Of a stretch of DNA of 64,000 nt, positions 40,980 to 49,839 are shown piece after piece. Location: NCBI GenBank assembly GCA_963774895.1, contig CAVZGN010000003.1, positions 310,001 to 374,000 of the forward strand, written 5' to 3'. The position numbers and the translations under genes were made by a program. Under the pieces are notes generated by a model. The model saw only the letters and a program-made list of their open reading frames with translations, was not told where the DNA came from and did not search any database. The number at the start of each line of letters is the position of its first letter. The first letter of the stretch is position 1. The stretch is from REEB76 sp963774895 (GTDB taxonomy: Bacteria; Pseudomonadota; Gammaproteobacteria; Natronospirales; REEB76).

Positions 40980-42319
40980 GACTGCTCCATCACGGCGGTC
41001 ATACCGGGCAACACTGAATCGGTCTGGCGGACGGCATAAGCGCGCAGCTCCGGTGTAGCAATGCGCTCCATCAGCCTGTATGCGAAAGCATCCACCAGCA
41101 TGCCGCGTGCGGTCTCCGTACCGATGCCGCGGGAGCGCAGATAGAAGAGCGCCTGCTCATCCAGTTGGCCGATGGTGGCGCCATGACTGCATTGCACGTC
41201 GTCGGCGTAAATCTCCAGTTCCGGCTTAGTGTCGATCTCGGCGCCGCGCGATAACAAGAGATTGTTGTTGCTCTGGGCCGCATCGGTCTTGACGGCATGC
41301 TCGGCCACCACCACCTTGCCGTTGAATACCGCGCGGCCGTGGCCGCTGAGGATGCCGTGATACAGCTCATGGCTGCGAGTGTTGGGTGCCAGATGATCGA
41401 TGCGGGTGTGATTGTCCACATGTTGCGTGCCGCTGACGGCATACAGGCCATTGAATACAGTGCGCGCCTGCGATGCTTGCAGGCGTGTGTGCAGGTCAGT
41501 CCTTACCCACAGTCCACCCAGGTTGAATGTATGCGCCTGATATGAGCTGGCTTGCTGCTGGTGGACAGTCACGCGGCTCACGTGAAAATCATTTCGGCTT
41601 TCCATTTGGATGCGCAGATGTTCGAGCCGGGCGCTGTCGCCGAGCAGGATCTGAGTGTAACTGTCGGTAAAGTTGGCTGAAGTTTCGAGGCCGTAATGGG
41701 TTTCGACCAGTGTCGCCCGTGAGCGTGCGCCGAGTTTCATGAGGATGCGCGGAAAGCAGGCGCTGGGCTGCGGCCGCTCAACCGATACGAAGACCAGCTG
41801 CAGCGGGCGTTCCAGATGCGCATCGTCGTCGCATTCGATCAAGATGCCGTGCTGGAGGAACGCCGTGTTCAGGGCGGTGAAACTATCCTGTTTCCAGCTG
41901 GGTTCGGACGCGAGCCACGGTTGCAAGCCGCTGGCATCCTGTTGCAAGGACTCGCGCAGCTCGGAGATGTGCAGGCCGGGGATCCCGTCGACAGCATCAC
42001 CGAGTGCCGGCATATACTGGCCGTGGACGAAGATGAGTTTGTGGGCCGGCAACTCACGCAGCAGAACCGGCTCGAGCAAAGCCGGCTGTAGTTGTGCAGG
42101 CGCCAATGGCGTCGAGATGAAGCCGCGCTTTTCCAGCGGCCGGAGACTGGTGTATTTCCAGTCTTCATCGCGTTCACCGGGGAATCCATGGGCCATGAAC
42201 TGCGCGAACGCGCCGCGGCGTATTTCTTTTAGCCATGCCGCATTATCAGCATGCCGGGATTCAAACGCCTTGAATCCCTCGGCATACGGATGCAGTGCTT
42301 CGCTGACCGGATTATTCAT
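40976..42319 (-). CDS. sufD: Fe-S cluster assembly protein SufD
   Basis: Partner of SufB in the SufBC2D scaffold. The 447-residue protein has the SufB/D core beta-helix with SNNNLLLSRGAEIDTKPELEIYADDVQCSHGATIGQLDEQALFYLRSRGI near the C terminus, the block that contains the family's conserved cluster-region Cys and His. The N-terminal helical region contains RDEDWKYTSLRPL. Overlaps both sufC and sufS by four bases. Confidence 0.95.
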   Translation of the reverse strand: MNNPVSEALHPYAEGFKAFESRHADNAAWLKEIRRGAFAQFMAHGFPGERDEDWKYTSLRPLEKRGFISTPLAPAQLQPALLEPVLLRELPAHKLIFVHGQYMPALGDAVDGIPGLHISELRESLQQDASGLQPWLASEPSWKQDSFTALNTAFLQHGILIECDDDAHLERPLQLVFVSVERPQPSACFPRILMKLGARSRATLVETHYGLETSANFTDSYTQILLGDSARLEHLRIQMESRNDFHVSRVTVHQQQASSYQAHTFNLGGLWVRTDLHTRLQASQARTVFNGLYAVSGTQHVDNHTRIDHLAPNTRSHELYHGILSGHGRAVFNGKVVVAEHAVKTDAAQSNNNLLLSRGAEIDTKPELEIYADDVQCSHGATIGQLDEQALFYLRSRGIGTETARGMLVDAFAYRLMERIATPELRAYAVRQTDSVLPGMTAVMEQS

Positions 42320-43068
42320 GCTGCCGCCTCCGCCAGCACCCAGTCGTAACCACGGCGCTCCAGTTCCAGTGCCAGTTGCTTGTCGCCGGATTTGAGGATG
42401 CGGCCGTCGGCCAGCACGTGCACGATGTCCGGCTCCACATAATCCAGCAGCCGCTGGTAGTGTGTGACCATGACCATGGCATGTTCCGGGCCGCGCAGCT
42501 TGTTGATGCCCTGGGCTACGACTTTGAGGGCATCGATGTCCAGGCCGGAATCGGTCTCATCCAGCAGCGCCAGTTTCGGCTCCAGCACCAGCATCTGCAG
42601 GATCTCGTTGCGCTTTTTCTCGCCGCCGGAGAAACCCTCATTGACCGCGCGGTTCAGGAAGCTCGGGTCGATGCCCATGAACTGCATCCTAGCCTTGACC
42701 ACAGCCAGGAAATCCATGGCATCCATCGGCGGTTCGCCACGCTGTTTGCGGATGGCGTTGTAGGCGGCCTTGAGCAGGTACACGTTGTTGACGCCGGGGA
42801 TCTCCACCGGGTACTGGAATGCCAGGAACACGCCGGCGCGCGCGCGTTCCTCGGGCGGCATGGCCAGCAGGTCCTTGCCGATATAGGTCACGCTGCCGGC
42901 GGTTACTTCGTAGCCTTCACGGCCGGCGAGGATGTGTACCAGGGTACTTTTGCCGGAGCCGTTGGGGCCCATGATGGCGTGGACCTCGCCAGCTTTCACT
43001 TCGAGGTTTAGGCCTTTCAATATCTCTTTGCCTTCAACCTTGGCGTGTAGATTCTTTATAACCAGCAT
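42316..43068 (-). CDS. sufC: Fe-S cluster assembly ATPase SufC
   Basis: ABC-type ATPase of the SufBC2D complex. The 250-residue protein has Walker A GPNGSGKSTL (35-44), the signature FSGGEKKRNEI (about 149-159) and Walker B LALLDETDSGLDIDAL, with the GLDIDAL extension usual for SufC. It is separated from sufB by 320 bases of palindromic repeat, which is unusual inside a suf operon, and overlaps sufD. Confidence 0.96.
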   Translation of the reverse strand: MLVIKNLHAKVEGKEILKGLNLEVKAGEVHAIMGPNGSGKSTLVHILAGREGYEVTAGSVTYIGKDLLAMPPEERARAGVFLAFQYPVEIPGVNNVYLLKAAYNAIRKQRGEPPMDAMDFLAVVKARMQFMGIDPSFLNRAVNEGFSGGEKKRNEILQMLVLEPKLALLDETDSGLDIDALKVVAQGINKLRGPEHAMVMVTHYQRLLDYVEPDIVHVLADGRILKSGDKQLALELERRGYDWVLAEAAA

Positions 43069-43388
43069 CGTTCAGCCTTTCCTATTACCTATAAATTTCA
43101 ATTGGTTCTTAATGACACAGCCGGCCCGCTACGCTACGCATTCCTGTTTCGCTGGCGGTCCAGGGCACCCATCCCTGTATGCCTGCTCGAAACTGTGTTT
43201 CGAGCCCCTGGCCGGGGCGGCCGCTCTCGGCGTCGCATTAGCGACGCCCCTGCCTATTCCCGCTTCCGGGACTTCCAAGGGTCGCGCGGCACTCGTGCGA
43301 CCCTGTATATCGTTCGCGGGAACGAAGCGGTGCTTCGCCTGTATCCCGCTCACACTCCCCCCTTGTGGGAGAGGGTAGGGGTGAGGGG
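43069..43388. repeat. hairpin-rich palindromic repeat, copy 5, between sufB and sufC
   Basis: No gene. In order it holds CAGGG/CCCTG (43161-43177), CTCGAAAC/GTTTCGAG (43186-43204), GGCGTCGC/GCGACGCC (43229-43248) and GGGTCGC/GCGACCC (43279-43303), then smaller hairpins and the end GGGAGAGGGTAGGGGTGAGGGG at 43367-43388, shortened in meaning to the family motif. The sufB stop codon follows immediately. It may uncouple or differentially stabilise sufB and the downstream message. Confidence 0.8.
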
Positions 43389-44837
43389 TTAACCCACTGC
43401 ACCCTCAAGGGTCACAGCTAAAAGACGCTGCGCTTCCACGGCGAATTCCATGGGCAGTTCCTTGAATACATCCTTGCAGAAGCCGCTGACGATCATGTTG
43501 ACGGCGTCCTCGGTATCGATGCCGCGGCTGCGGCAATAGAACAGCTGGTCGTCGCTGATCTTGGAGGTGGTCGCTTCATGCTCGACCTTGGCGGTGGGAT
43601 TCTTCACTTCCATGTATGGAAAGGTATGGGCACCGCAACGGTCGCTCATCAACAGTGAATCGCACTGGGTATAGTTGCGCGCGTGCTCGGCCGCAGCCAA
43701 GACTTTGACCAGTCCGCGGTAGCTGTTCTGGCCGTGACCGGCGGAGATGCCCTTGGAGACGATGGTGCTCCTGGTGTTTCTGCCGATATGGATCATCTTG
43801 GTGCCGGTATCGGCCTGCTGGTAATGGTTGGCCACTGCCACCGAATAGAATTCACCGACGGAGTTGTCGCCCTTCAACAGCACGCTGGGATATTTCCAGG
43901 TGATGGCCGAGCCGGTCTCCACCTGGGTCCACGATATGCGTGAGTTGGTGCCACGGCAGTCGCCGCGCTTGGTGACGAAGTTGTAGATGCCGCCCACGCC
44001 GCGCTCATCGCCGGGATACCAGTTCTGCACCGTGGAATATTTGATCTGCGCGCCCTCCAGTGCGATCAACTCCACCACCGCCGCATGTAACTGGTTCTCG
44101 TCACGCATGGGCGCGGTGCAGCCTTCCAGGTAACTGACGTAGGCGCCTTCCTCGGCGACGATCAGCGTACGTTCAAACTGGCCGGTATTGGCGGCGTTAA
44201 TGCGGAAATAGGTGGACAGTTCCATGGGGCAGCGCACCCCCTTGGGGATGAATACGAAGGAACCGTCGGTGAACACCGCCGAATTGAGGGTCGCGAAGAA
44301 ATTATCGGAGTAGGGCACCACGCTGCCCAGGTATTGTTCCACCAGCTGCGGATGTTCCTGCACGGCTTCCGAGAACGGGCAAAAGATCACGCCCGCTTCC
44401 CCGAGTTTCTTCCGGAAGGTGGTGGCCACAGACACCGAATCGAACACCGCATCCACCGCCACACCCGCCAGCTTGGCGCGTTCGTGCAGCGGTACGCCGA
44501 GTTTCTCGTATGTCTCCAGCAGTTTCGGGTCCACTTCCGCAAGGCTCTTGGGCGCATTGGCTTTGGATTTCGGCGCGGAGTAATAGGAGATCGCTTGATA
44601 ATCGATGGGCGAATGCTTGACGTGCGCCCAATGCGGTTCCTGCATCTCCAGCCAGTGGCGATAGGCCTTGAGGCGCCACTCCAGCATGAACTGTGGCTCG
44701 TGCTTCTTGGCGGAGATCAGCCGGATCACGTCTTCATTCAGGCCCGGCGGCACGGTATCGGATTCGATGTCGGTAACGAAACCGTGGCGGTACTCGCCGC
44801 GCATCAGGGTCTCTACGTTCCGGTTTTCGGTGGCCAT
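43389..44837 (-). CDS. sufB: Fe-S cluster assembly protein SufB
   Basis: Main scaffold subunit. The 482-residue protein has the SufB hallmarks GVRCPMELSTYFRINAANTGQFERTLIVAEEGAYVSYLEGCTAP, NWYPGD, and the C-terminal CQSRGIDTEDA-like CRSRGIDTEDAVNMIVSGFCKDVF. It begins eight bases after sufR, so the regulator and the scaffold are one transcript. Cluster-assembly residues (Cys in the EGCTAP block and C-terminal region) are retained. Confidence 0.96.
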   Translation of the reverse strand: MATENRNVETLMRGEYRHGFVTDIESDTVPPGLNEDVIRLISAKKHEPQFMLEWRLKAYRHWLEMQEPHWAHVKHSPIDYQAISYYSAPKSKANAPKSLAEVDPKLLETYEKLGVPLHERAKLAGVAVDAVFDSVSVATTFRKKLGEAGVIFCPFSEAVQEHPQLVEQYLGSVVPYSDNFFATLNSAVFTDGSFVFIPKGVRCPMELSTYFRINAANTGQFERTLIVAEEGAYVSYLEGCTAPMRDENQLHAAVVELIALEGAQIKYSTVQNWYPGDERGVGGIYNFVTKRGDCRGTNSRISWTQVETGSAITWKYPSVLLKGDNSVGEFYSVAVANHYQQADTGTKMIHIGRNTRSTIVSKGISAGHGQNSYRGLVKVLAAAEHARNYTQCDSLLMSDRCGAHTFPYMEVKNPTAKVEHEATTSKISDDQLFYCRSRGIDTEDAVNMIVSGFCKDVFKELPMEFAVEAQRLLAVTLEGAVG

Positions 44838-44845
44838 GCGGATCT

Positions 44846-45316
44846 CTACTTAGCGTCGCGGCGTTTCAGTCCGGAAAGCGCCACGCGCATCTCTGCAGGC
44901 GGTGCGATGGAAGCCGCCGGTCGCGCGAGCTGGGCCAGGGTCACGGTCTTCAGGGCATCGCGGATGGTAAGGCTGATGCGTTGCCAGTTGTGGCCCACGC
45001 CGCACACCGGCTCGATGCCGCAGCGGTCGTGGCCGAGACTGCATTGGGTGATGGCCACCGGGCCCTCAATGGCGTCGATGATCTGCACCGCGGTGATCAG
45101 TTCCGGCGCGCGCGCCAGGATGTAGCCGCCGCGGGCGCCGCGCTGTGAGGTCACCAGTTCCGCCCGGGTGAAGCATTTCAACAGTTTGCTCACGGTGGGC
45201 AGGGCCACGCGGGTGGCAGCCGCCAGCCCGGTGGCGGTATGCACGGCCGAAGGCTTGCCGGCCATCTGGGCCAGCACCACCGTGCCGTAATCCGTGAGTT
45301 TACTGATGCGTAACAT
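44846..45316 (-). CDS. sufR: Rrf2-family Fe-S regulator of the suf operon
   Basis: The 156-residue protein has the Rrf2 winged helix (MLRISKLTDYGTVVLAQMA ... TVSKLLKCFTRAELVTSQRGARGGY) and three cysteines spaced like those of IscR: C92, C99 and C105 (IscR: C92, C98, C104). It resembles the SUF system regulator of Pseudomonas and other gammaproteobacteria rather than the ArsR-like cyanobacterial SufR. It probably senses cluster status and represses its own operon through the palindrome at 45342-45356. The symbol is used by position; an iscR label would also be defensible. Confidence 0.88.
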   Translation of the reverse strand: MLRISKLTDYGTVVLAQMAGKPSAVHTATGLAAATRVALPTVSKLLKCFTRAELVTSQRGARGGYILARAPELITAVQIIDAIEGPVAITQCSLGHDRCGIEPVCGVGHNWQRISLTIRDALKTVTLAQLARPAASIAPPAEMRVALSGLKRRDAK

Positions 45317-45341
45317 GGGGTTGGGCGGCCTCGTTTAATTG

Positions 45342-45356
45342 GGACTATTTTAGTCC
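45342..45356 (-). promoter_or_regulatory. type 1 IscR-like operator/promoter of the suf operon
   Basis: The perfect palindrome GGACTATTTTAGTCC (45342-45356), on the minus strand GGACTAAAATAGTCC, fits the core of the type 1 IscR consensus (GACT-RWWWY-AGTC). It lies 26 bases before the sufR ATG and contains a TAAAAT that may be the -10 box, so binding would block transcription. The flanks (ATAG and CAATTAA) are only a partial match. Confidence 0.75.
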
Positions 45357-45453
45357 TATTAATAAACCGATGGAAGCAACCGGGTGCAGACCTGACTGAA
45401 GTGACTCCGGCAACAGTTAAACTGCGAGCTATCGAGGCTAAAACCCTGTACCC

Positions 45454-45846
45454 ATGCTGTATCCCGATATGAAATTGATGCATGTTCTGTGTGTCGCCGC
45501 CAGCCTGCTGTTGTTTGTGGGGCGCGGCAGCGTCACGGTGCTGATGGCACGCACTCTGACGGCGCCCATCTGGAAATGGCTGCCGCCTGTGATAGACACT
45601 CTGTTACTGGCGTTCGGCGTATGGTTGGCCGTTTTGCTGCGGCTCGATCCTCTGCATGTCCCCTGGCTGGGCGTGAAATTGCTGTGTGTGATCGGCTACA
45701 TCGTGCTGGGGATATTGGCATTCCGCCTGCGACGGCCGCGCTGGCTGAGAGTAGGCCTGTTCGTTTCGGCCATCCTGCTATTCGGCTTTATCGTGAGCAT
45801 AGCGGTGTGGCACGATGCGCGCGGTATATTTGTACTCATGGGCTAG
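45454..45846 (+). CDS. SirB family inner-membrane protein
   Basis: The 130-residue protein has four hydrophobic spans and the SirB2 pattern: MKLMHVLCVAASLLLFVGRG at the start (from ATG 45472), WLPPVIDTLLLAFGVWLAVLL, LGVKLLCVIGYIVLGILAFR and a last span with SIAVWHDA. The start is 45454 or 45472. Function of the family is not established. Convergence or link with neighbours is not evident; it faces away from the suf operon. Confidence 0.8.
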   Translation: MLYPDMKLMHVLCVAASLLLFVGRGSVTVLMARTLTAPIWKWLPPVIDTLLLAFGVWLAVLLRLDPLHVPWLGVKLLCVIGYIVLGILAFRLRRPRWLRVGLFVSAILLFGFIVSIAVWHDARGIFVLMG

Positions 45847-45865
45847 CGTCCGGTATGGAGGCGCA

Positions 45866-46171
45866 ATGGCGCAAACCTATAAAAGCTTTCGTGAGTTTTA
45901 TCCCTTTTACCTTGGTGAGCACAGCAATCCAGTGTGCCGACGGTTGCATTTTCTAGGCAGCAGCCTGGTGCTGCTGACGCTGATCTTCGTGCTGGTAACC
46001 CATTGGTGGTGGGGCTTCATCCTGATGCCGATATTCGGTTACGGCTTCGCCTGGATCGGGCATTTCTTCTTCGAGCATAACCGTCCCGCGACCTTCACCC
46101 ATCCGTTCTATAGTTTCATGGGAGATTGGGTTATGTTCAGCCATATCCTTTTAGGCCGCATCCGTTTCTAA
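45866..46171 (+). CDS. Mpo1-like (DUF962) membrane protein
   Basis: The 101-residue protein MAQTYKSFREFYPFYLGEHSNPVCRRLHFLG... has the family motifs HSNPVCRRLHFLGSS, FGYGFAWIGHFFFEHNRPATF and HPFYSFMGDW, with two membrane segments. Members relate to yeast Mpo1, an Fe-dependent dioxygenase of 2-hydroxy fatty acids whose histidines (here in RLHF, IGHFF, EHNRP) bind iron; bacterial activity is inferred. GGAGG precedes ATG 45866, so the longer frame is not used. Confidence 0.85.
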   Translation: MAQTYKSFREFYPFYLGEHSNPVCRRLHFLGSSLVLLTLIFVLVTHWWWGFILMPIFGYGFAWIGHFFFEHNRPATFTHPFYSFMGDWVMFSHILLGRIRF

Positions 46172-46264
46172 ACAGCGAGCGATCTCAGTTAAAAATATCC
46201 GTGCCACTGATGATGAACCGGTCTCTGTATAAGAACATCACTAATCCAAGCGGGATCGCTCCCT

Positions 46265-46870
46265 ATGCACCGCTGGTTTGACGACAGCTGGTTATGGCTA
46301 CTGGTGGCAGCGACCGCGATCCTGATTGCCGGTTTGATAACACTATTTATTTGGCTCCGTATGACCGCCTCACGCCGGCACACGCTCTCGACTTTAAGGA
46401 ACATCTCTGACCGGTTGCTGCATCACATCGTATTGCCCGATGGGATAGGGGGTCACATCGCCATCGATGCGCTAGTGCTGCGCGACTGCAAGCTCTATGT
46501 ACTGATGCTGAGAGATGCAGAGGGCGCTATCTTCGGCGCCGAGAAGATGGATCAGTGGACGGCTATCAGCCGCTACCGGCGATTTAACTTCCGCAATCCT
46601 TTGTATGTCATGCATGACCAGGTTCTGGCGCTGCGCGCATTGGTGCCAGAAGTTGAGATCGTGGCGCGCATCATCTTTACACGGCATGCGAGTTTTCCCA
46701 AAGGGCGTCCCGATGATGTGGAATTGCTGGAAGAGTTCGCCAAGCCACTGCGCCGGCCTAAGAAGATCCCGGTTACAGAGTTAGACACACGCCTGGAAAC
46801 CCTATGGGCCCATCTGCGCAATACTGCCGGGGTGCCGGCAGGGAAGGACACAGTGACACCAGATCGTTAA
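46265..46870 (+). CDS. membrane-anchored NERD domain protein
   Basis: The 201-residue protein has one N-terminal membrane span (about 10-30, LWLLVAATAILIAGLITLFIW) and a NERD (nuclease-related) domain: NISDRLLHHIVLPDGIGGHIAIDALVLRDCKLYVLMLRDAEGAIFG, then FNFRNPLYVMHDQVLALRAL and IIFTRHASFP. The usual acidic-lysine (E-x-K) active site is not clear: the strand after ALVL reads KLYVLMLRD, so catalysis is doubtful. The 218 bases after it are AT-rich and show no gene. Confidence 0.72.
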   Translation: MHRWFDDSWLWLLVAATAILIAGLITLFIWLRMTASRRHTLSTLRNISDRLLHHIVLPDGIGGHIAIDALVLRDCKLYVLMLRDAEGAIFGAEKMDQWTAISRYRRFNFRNPLYVMHDQVLALRALVPEVEIVARIIFTRHASFPKGRPDDVELLEEFAKPLRRPKKIPVTELDTRLETLWAHLRNTAGVPAGKDTVTPDR

Positions 46871-47088
46871 ATGTTAATGCTGCTGAACGGCTGTTTCCGC
46901 CGTCGAAAGTAGCCATTTATCTGTACGTTATCTACACCAATAACTAACATTCAACGTCATATCAATATGCACTTCAGAAGATTCGCTTTCGACCAAAACC
47001 ATCAACGAAATCGTTTTAAAATAAAGCAAAACTGATATTTATATAATTCTTATGTAACTCCGCAGCAGATACCGGTTCAGGCCCATCA

Positions 47089-48111
47089 CTACTCCGACTG
47101 TTCTGATGTGGCGGTGTGCTTCCAATCGACGAGCTTCCAGCTCGGATCTGGATCGTATGTAGTCATGGCACCTGCAATCTTTGCCGTGTTCGCGCCAAGG
47201 TTTTTCTCGTAAACACGGCCCTGCTGATTGACGATGAACGTCATCACGCCGGAATTCCCCCATTTATCGGGATAGGCAACCAATGCGAAGCCCGCGATCA
47301 TATTGCCGTTGATAATGTAATTGTATTTGCCGCCCGGTGCGTGCGGCCCTTGGCGGGTAAGAATCTTGAAGTAGTAACCATGATAGGGGGCGTGGCGCGA
47401 TTTGGAGCCGTTTTCGTGAGCCGAGTTTTGAGGCCCATAGCCTTCCGCCTGCGCTTCGGAAACCAGCGCGCCAAACGGACTCGGTGTTTCGCCCGGTGGT
47501 GTTTCCCAGTACAGGCCATCGTGTTGACCGGGTGAACTTTCGAACCTCGGCGCGTAAGCCGCCATTCCGTCGTGTCCCCAGTCGCCATCGGTGAAATATT
47601 GCCATTGTGCCACCACGTAGGTGCGGCAAGTCATGATGGCCGATAGTTCATTCTCGCCGACGCGTCGATTCAGTATCTCTTGAATGCCGGCTTGGGTATT
47701 GAACAGCCAGTTGTCACCGTGCTTGATGATTGGTACCGGATAGGGCCATTGCTTCTTGCCCACCAGGATGAGGTATTCATCGCCGCTTTTTTGCAGTTGG
47801 GTTGATTCGTGCATACTCGCAGCGAGGTTATCCAGATGCTGGTTGTCTTCAACGGGGTCTCCGGACAGCAGTTGATCGGCGTCCGGTCCGAAGATCCTGT
47901 TGATTTTTTTGCGGTCTTTGTCCTGTGCTGCCTGAACCAGGGCCTGCATGGCTTGTTCAGGCGTTGTAAAAGTTTGTTGATCCGCCGCAGGGGCCTGCTT
48001 TTGGGGCAATGTACTGCCGCTGGCGATGCTGGCATTCAGCATCAATAGAAGTGCCATGAAAGAAATCTTTAGTTGTAATTTAGTCATGCGTGTCTGGATA
48101 TGTTTTTTCAT
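47089..48111 (-). CDS. DUF2950 secreted protein
   Basis: The 340-residue precursor has a signal peptide (LKISFMALLLMLNASIASG) and the DUF2950 pattern: TFTTPEQAMQALVQAAQDKD at the N terminus, NRRVGENELSAIMTCRTYVVAQ, DGLYWETPPGETPSPFGALVSEA, HGYYFKILTRQGPHAPGG and FALVAYPDKWGNSGVMTFIVNQQGRVYEKNLG. Function unknown. It overlaps the upstream DUF3300 gene by four bases; the two families are commonly found as a pair. Confidence 0.9.
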   Translation of the reverse strand: MKKHIQTRMTKLQLKISFMALLLMLNASIASGSTLPQKQAPAADQQTFTTPEQAMQALVQAAQDKDRKKINRIFGPDADQLLSGDPVEDNQHLDNLAASMHESTQLQKSGDEYLILVGKKQWPYPVPIIKHGDNWLFNTQAGIQEILNRRVGENELSAIMTCRTYVVAQWQYFTDGDWGHDGMAAYAPRFESSPGQHDGLYWETPPGETPSPFGALVSEAQAEGYGPQNSAHENGSKSRHAPYHGYYFKILTRQGPHAPGGKYNYIINGNMIAGFALVAYPDKWGNSGVMTFIVNQQGRVYEKNLGANTAKIAGAMTTYDPDPSWKLVDWKHTATSEQSE

Positions 48112-49295
48112 GGCTGTTCTCTGGATGCGCTAGGCGGACGTCTGGATGTGGAATGGAATTGAGCAGGCGGCGGGCGAGTTTGTCCCCGGCTGGACTGTCC
48201 ACGCTCGCTCTCAGCATGCGCATTGAAATTGCCTGCATTTCCTGTGAAGGGATTGAACGTAGTCGGTGCCATAGGGCGTGCTTGTTGCGGCTGTCGCGCT
48301 GGATGGTATGGCTGAGGCACGGCACGCGCTGCGCTTGGCGGCATATTAATTTCGGGTTCCCGGCCGCGGAACTGGTTCAAGCTCGCATCACCGGTATTGA
48401 TGTTGCTGTTGATGATCCTGTTGTTTACCGGAGCACCGGCATTGATGACGGGGGTTCCTCTGGCAGCGCTGGTGAAAGCCGCATCCCGGTGCACGTTGTT
48501 ATAGCTGGAGAGGTTGGAGATATTCACTGCACGACTAATGATGCTGTGGTTGACAGTAATGTTTGCATAGCGATTGTTCACATAGGCATCGCTAACATGA
48601 ATATACGGTCTTGAACGCGCGATCCAGCCCCCGCCGCGCCAACCGGTATAGAAAATGCGACGGTGGTTCCAGTCACAATCAAGATTCAACCATACGCCGA
48701 TGGCAAAACCAATGCTGAATGAAACCGCATAGGCATAGCCAGGCTGGAAATAAATAACGGTGGGATCGTAGATAGGCACATAGATGTATTGGGCATCTGC
48801 GGGCCAGATTTCGACATAACCGTCCTGATCTACGACCTGCCATTGCGGATTGGTGACAAGATTGCCTTGTGCGTAAGCCATGGCACGCAATCGCTGAATG
48901 GACGCCATCACATCGGTGGATTGATACGCGTAGGCTTGTCCCACCGCGGTAGTCCAGTCCAGGTTCGCATCCATCATGTTGAGTACTGAGGGGTAGTGCG
49001 CCACGGCCCTAACACTGACATCCCATGGTTGGTCATCGATGCCAGATTCACCATTGGCACGTACCCAACGTGCTGATTCGTCAATCTCATCCACGAATAT
49101 CGCCGCTAGTAAAACTTGTGCGAGCAGCGGATCCGGATAGAGCGCAATCGGAGCCAGCAGGTTGTCCAGCTGATCTGGCGTGTAGGGTGTATAGGATGAG
49201 TCCTGCATTGGATCCGCCGCTGTCAGCAGCGGAGCCATCCCGAGGCAAACCACCAGGGCAATCACCAAGGCTTTTCGCATGCGTGCTTTCCTCAT
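48108..49295 (-). CDS. DUF3300 secreted protein
   Basis: The 395-residue precursor starts with a signal peptide (KALVIALVVCLGMAPLLTAA) and has the DUF3300 core YTPDQLDNLLAPIALYPDPLLAQVLLAA, AVAHYPSVLNMMDANLDWTTAVGQA, WPADAQYIYVPIYDPTVIYFQPG and a Trp/Gly stretch FAIGVWLNLDCDWNHRRIFY. The last 130 residues are Asn, Pro, Arg and Gln rich and likely disordered. It is the first gene of a two-gene unit with DUF2950, divergent from merR. Confidence 0.9.
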   Translation of the reverse strand: MRKARMRKALVIALVVCLGMAPLLTAADPMQDSSYTPYTPDQLDNLLAPIALYPDPLLAQVLLAAIFVDEIDESARWVRANGESGIDDQPWDVSVRAVAHYPSVLNMMDANLDWTTAVGQAYAYQSTDVMASIQRLRAMAYAQGNLVTNPQWQVVDQDGYVEIWPADAQYIYVPIYDPTVIYFQPGYAYAVSFSIGFAIGVWLNLDCDWNHRRIFYTGWRGGGWIARSRPYIHVSDAYVNNRYANITVNHSIISRAVNISNLSSYNNVHRDAAFTSAARGTPVINAGAPVNNRIINSNINTGDASLNQFRGREPEINMPPSAARAVPQPYHPARQPQQARPMAPTTFNPFTGNAGNFNAHAESERGQSSRGQTRPPPAQFHSTSRRPPSASREQP

Positions 49296-49429
49296 GGTGT
49301 AATCTATGTCCAGGCCTTAGGAACCATTAATGTATTCATTACGGGTAATGTCTCATGAAATTGCACCGCGCGGCGCCAGTGTTGTTGCGCTCATGTGCAT
49401 TTATTGTAAACCTGTTTAAGGCACCCGGT

Positions 49430-49834
49430 ATGCGAATGTCAGATAAGGCATTGACGATTTCAAACGTGGCCCGTGCTGCAGGAATCAATCTCGAAACCAT
49501 CCGCTATTACCAGCGTCGTGGCTTAATGCGGGAACCACCGAAGCCTCACCAAGGCTATCGACTCTATAGCCCTGATACCGTGGACCGTCTTCGATTCATC
49601 AAGCGAGCCCAGGAACTCGGGTTCACCCTGGCTGAGATTAAGAAACTGCTGTCCCTAGGCGATGGACATTGCCGCGAAACCCGTGGCCTAGCTGAACGCA
49701 AGCTATCCCTGATTCAAGGTCGAATCCGCGATCTCAAGGCCATGGAGCGTGTACTGAATACCCTCGTGCAAGCCTGCAGCCGGCATGGTGACAACCCTGG
49801 ATGCCCCATCATCGAGACCCTGAGCCGCACCTAG
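49430..49834 (+). CDS. merR: mercury-responsive regulator MerR
   Basis: The 134-residue protein has the MerR helix-turn-helix (ISNVARAAGINLETIRYYQRRGLM), the dimer helix and the three Hg(II)-binding cysteines C81, C116 and C125, with the same 35- and 9-residue spacing as C82, C117 and C126 of Tn501 MerR. It should repress without and activate with Hg(II) at the promoter just downstream. Translation from ATG 49430 (AAGG upstream); the frame to 49355 is not needed. Unlike Tn21/Tn501 mer, merR is in tandem with merT, not divergent. Confidence 0.93.
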   Translation: MRMSDKALTISNVARAAGINLETIRYYQRRGLMREPPKPHQGYRLYSPDTVDRLRFIKRAQELGFTLAEIKKLLSLGDGHCRETRGLAERKLSLIQGRIRDLKAMERVLNTLVQACSRHGDNPGCPIIETLSRT

Positions 49835-49839
49835 AACTC

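Noticed and set aside
47030..49300. Toxin-antitoxin or defence pair at DUF3300/DUF2950
   Set aside because: Both proteins have signal peptides and no nuclease or toxin motif; nothing supports a defence role.
49355..49429. Extended MerR start
   Set aside because: The extra 25 residues are hydrophobic and unlike any MerR N terminus; 49430 gives the standard length and cysteine positions.
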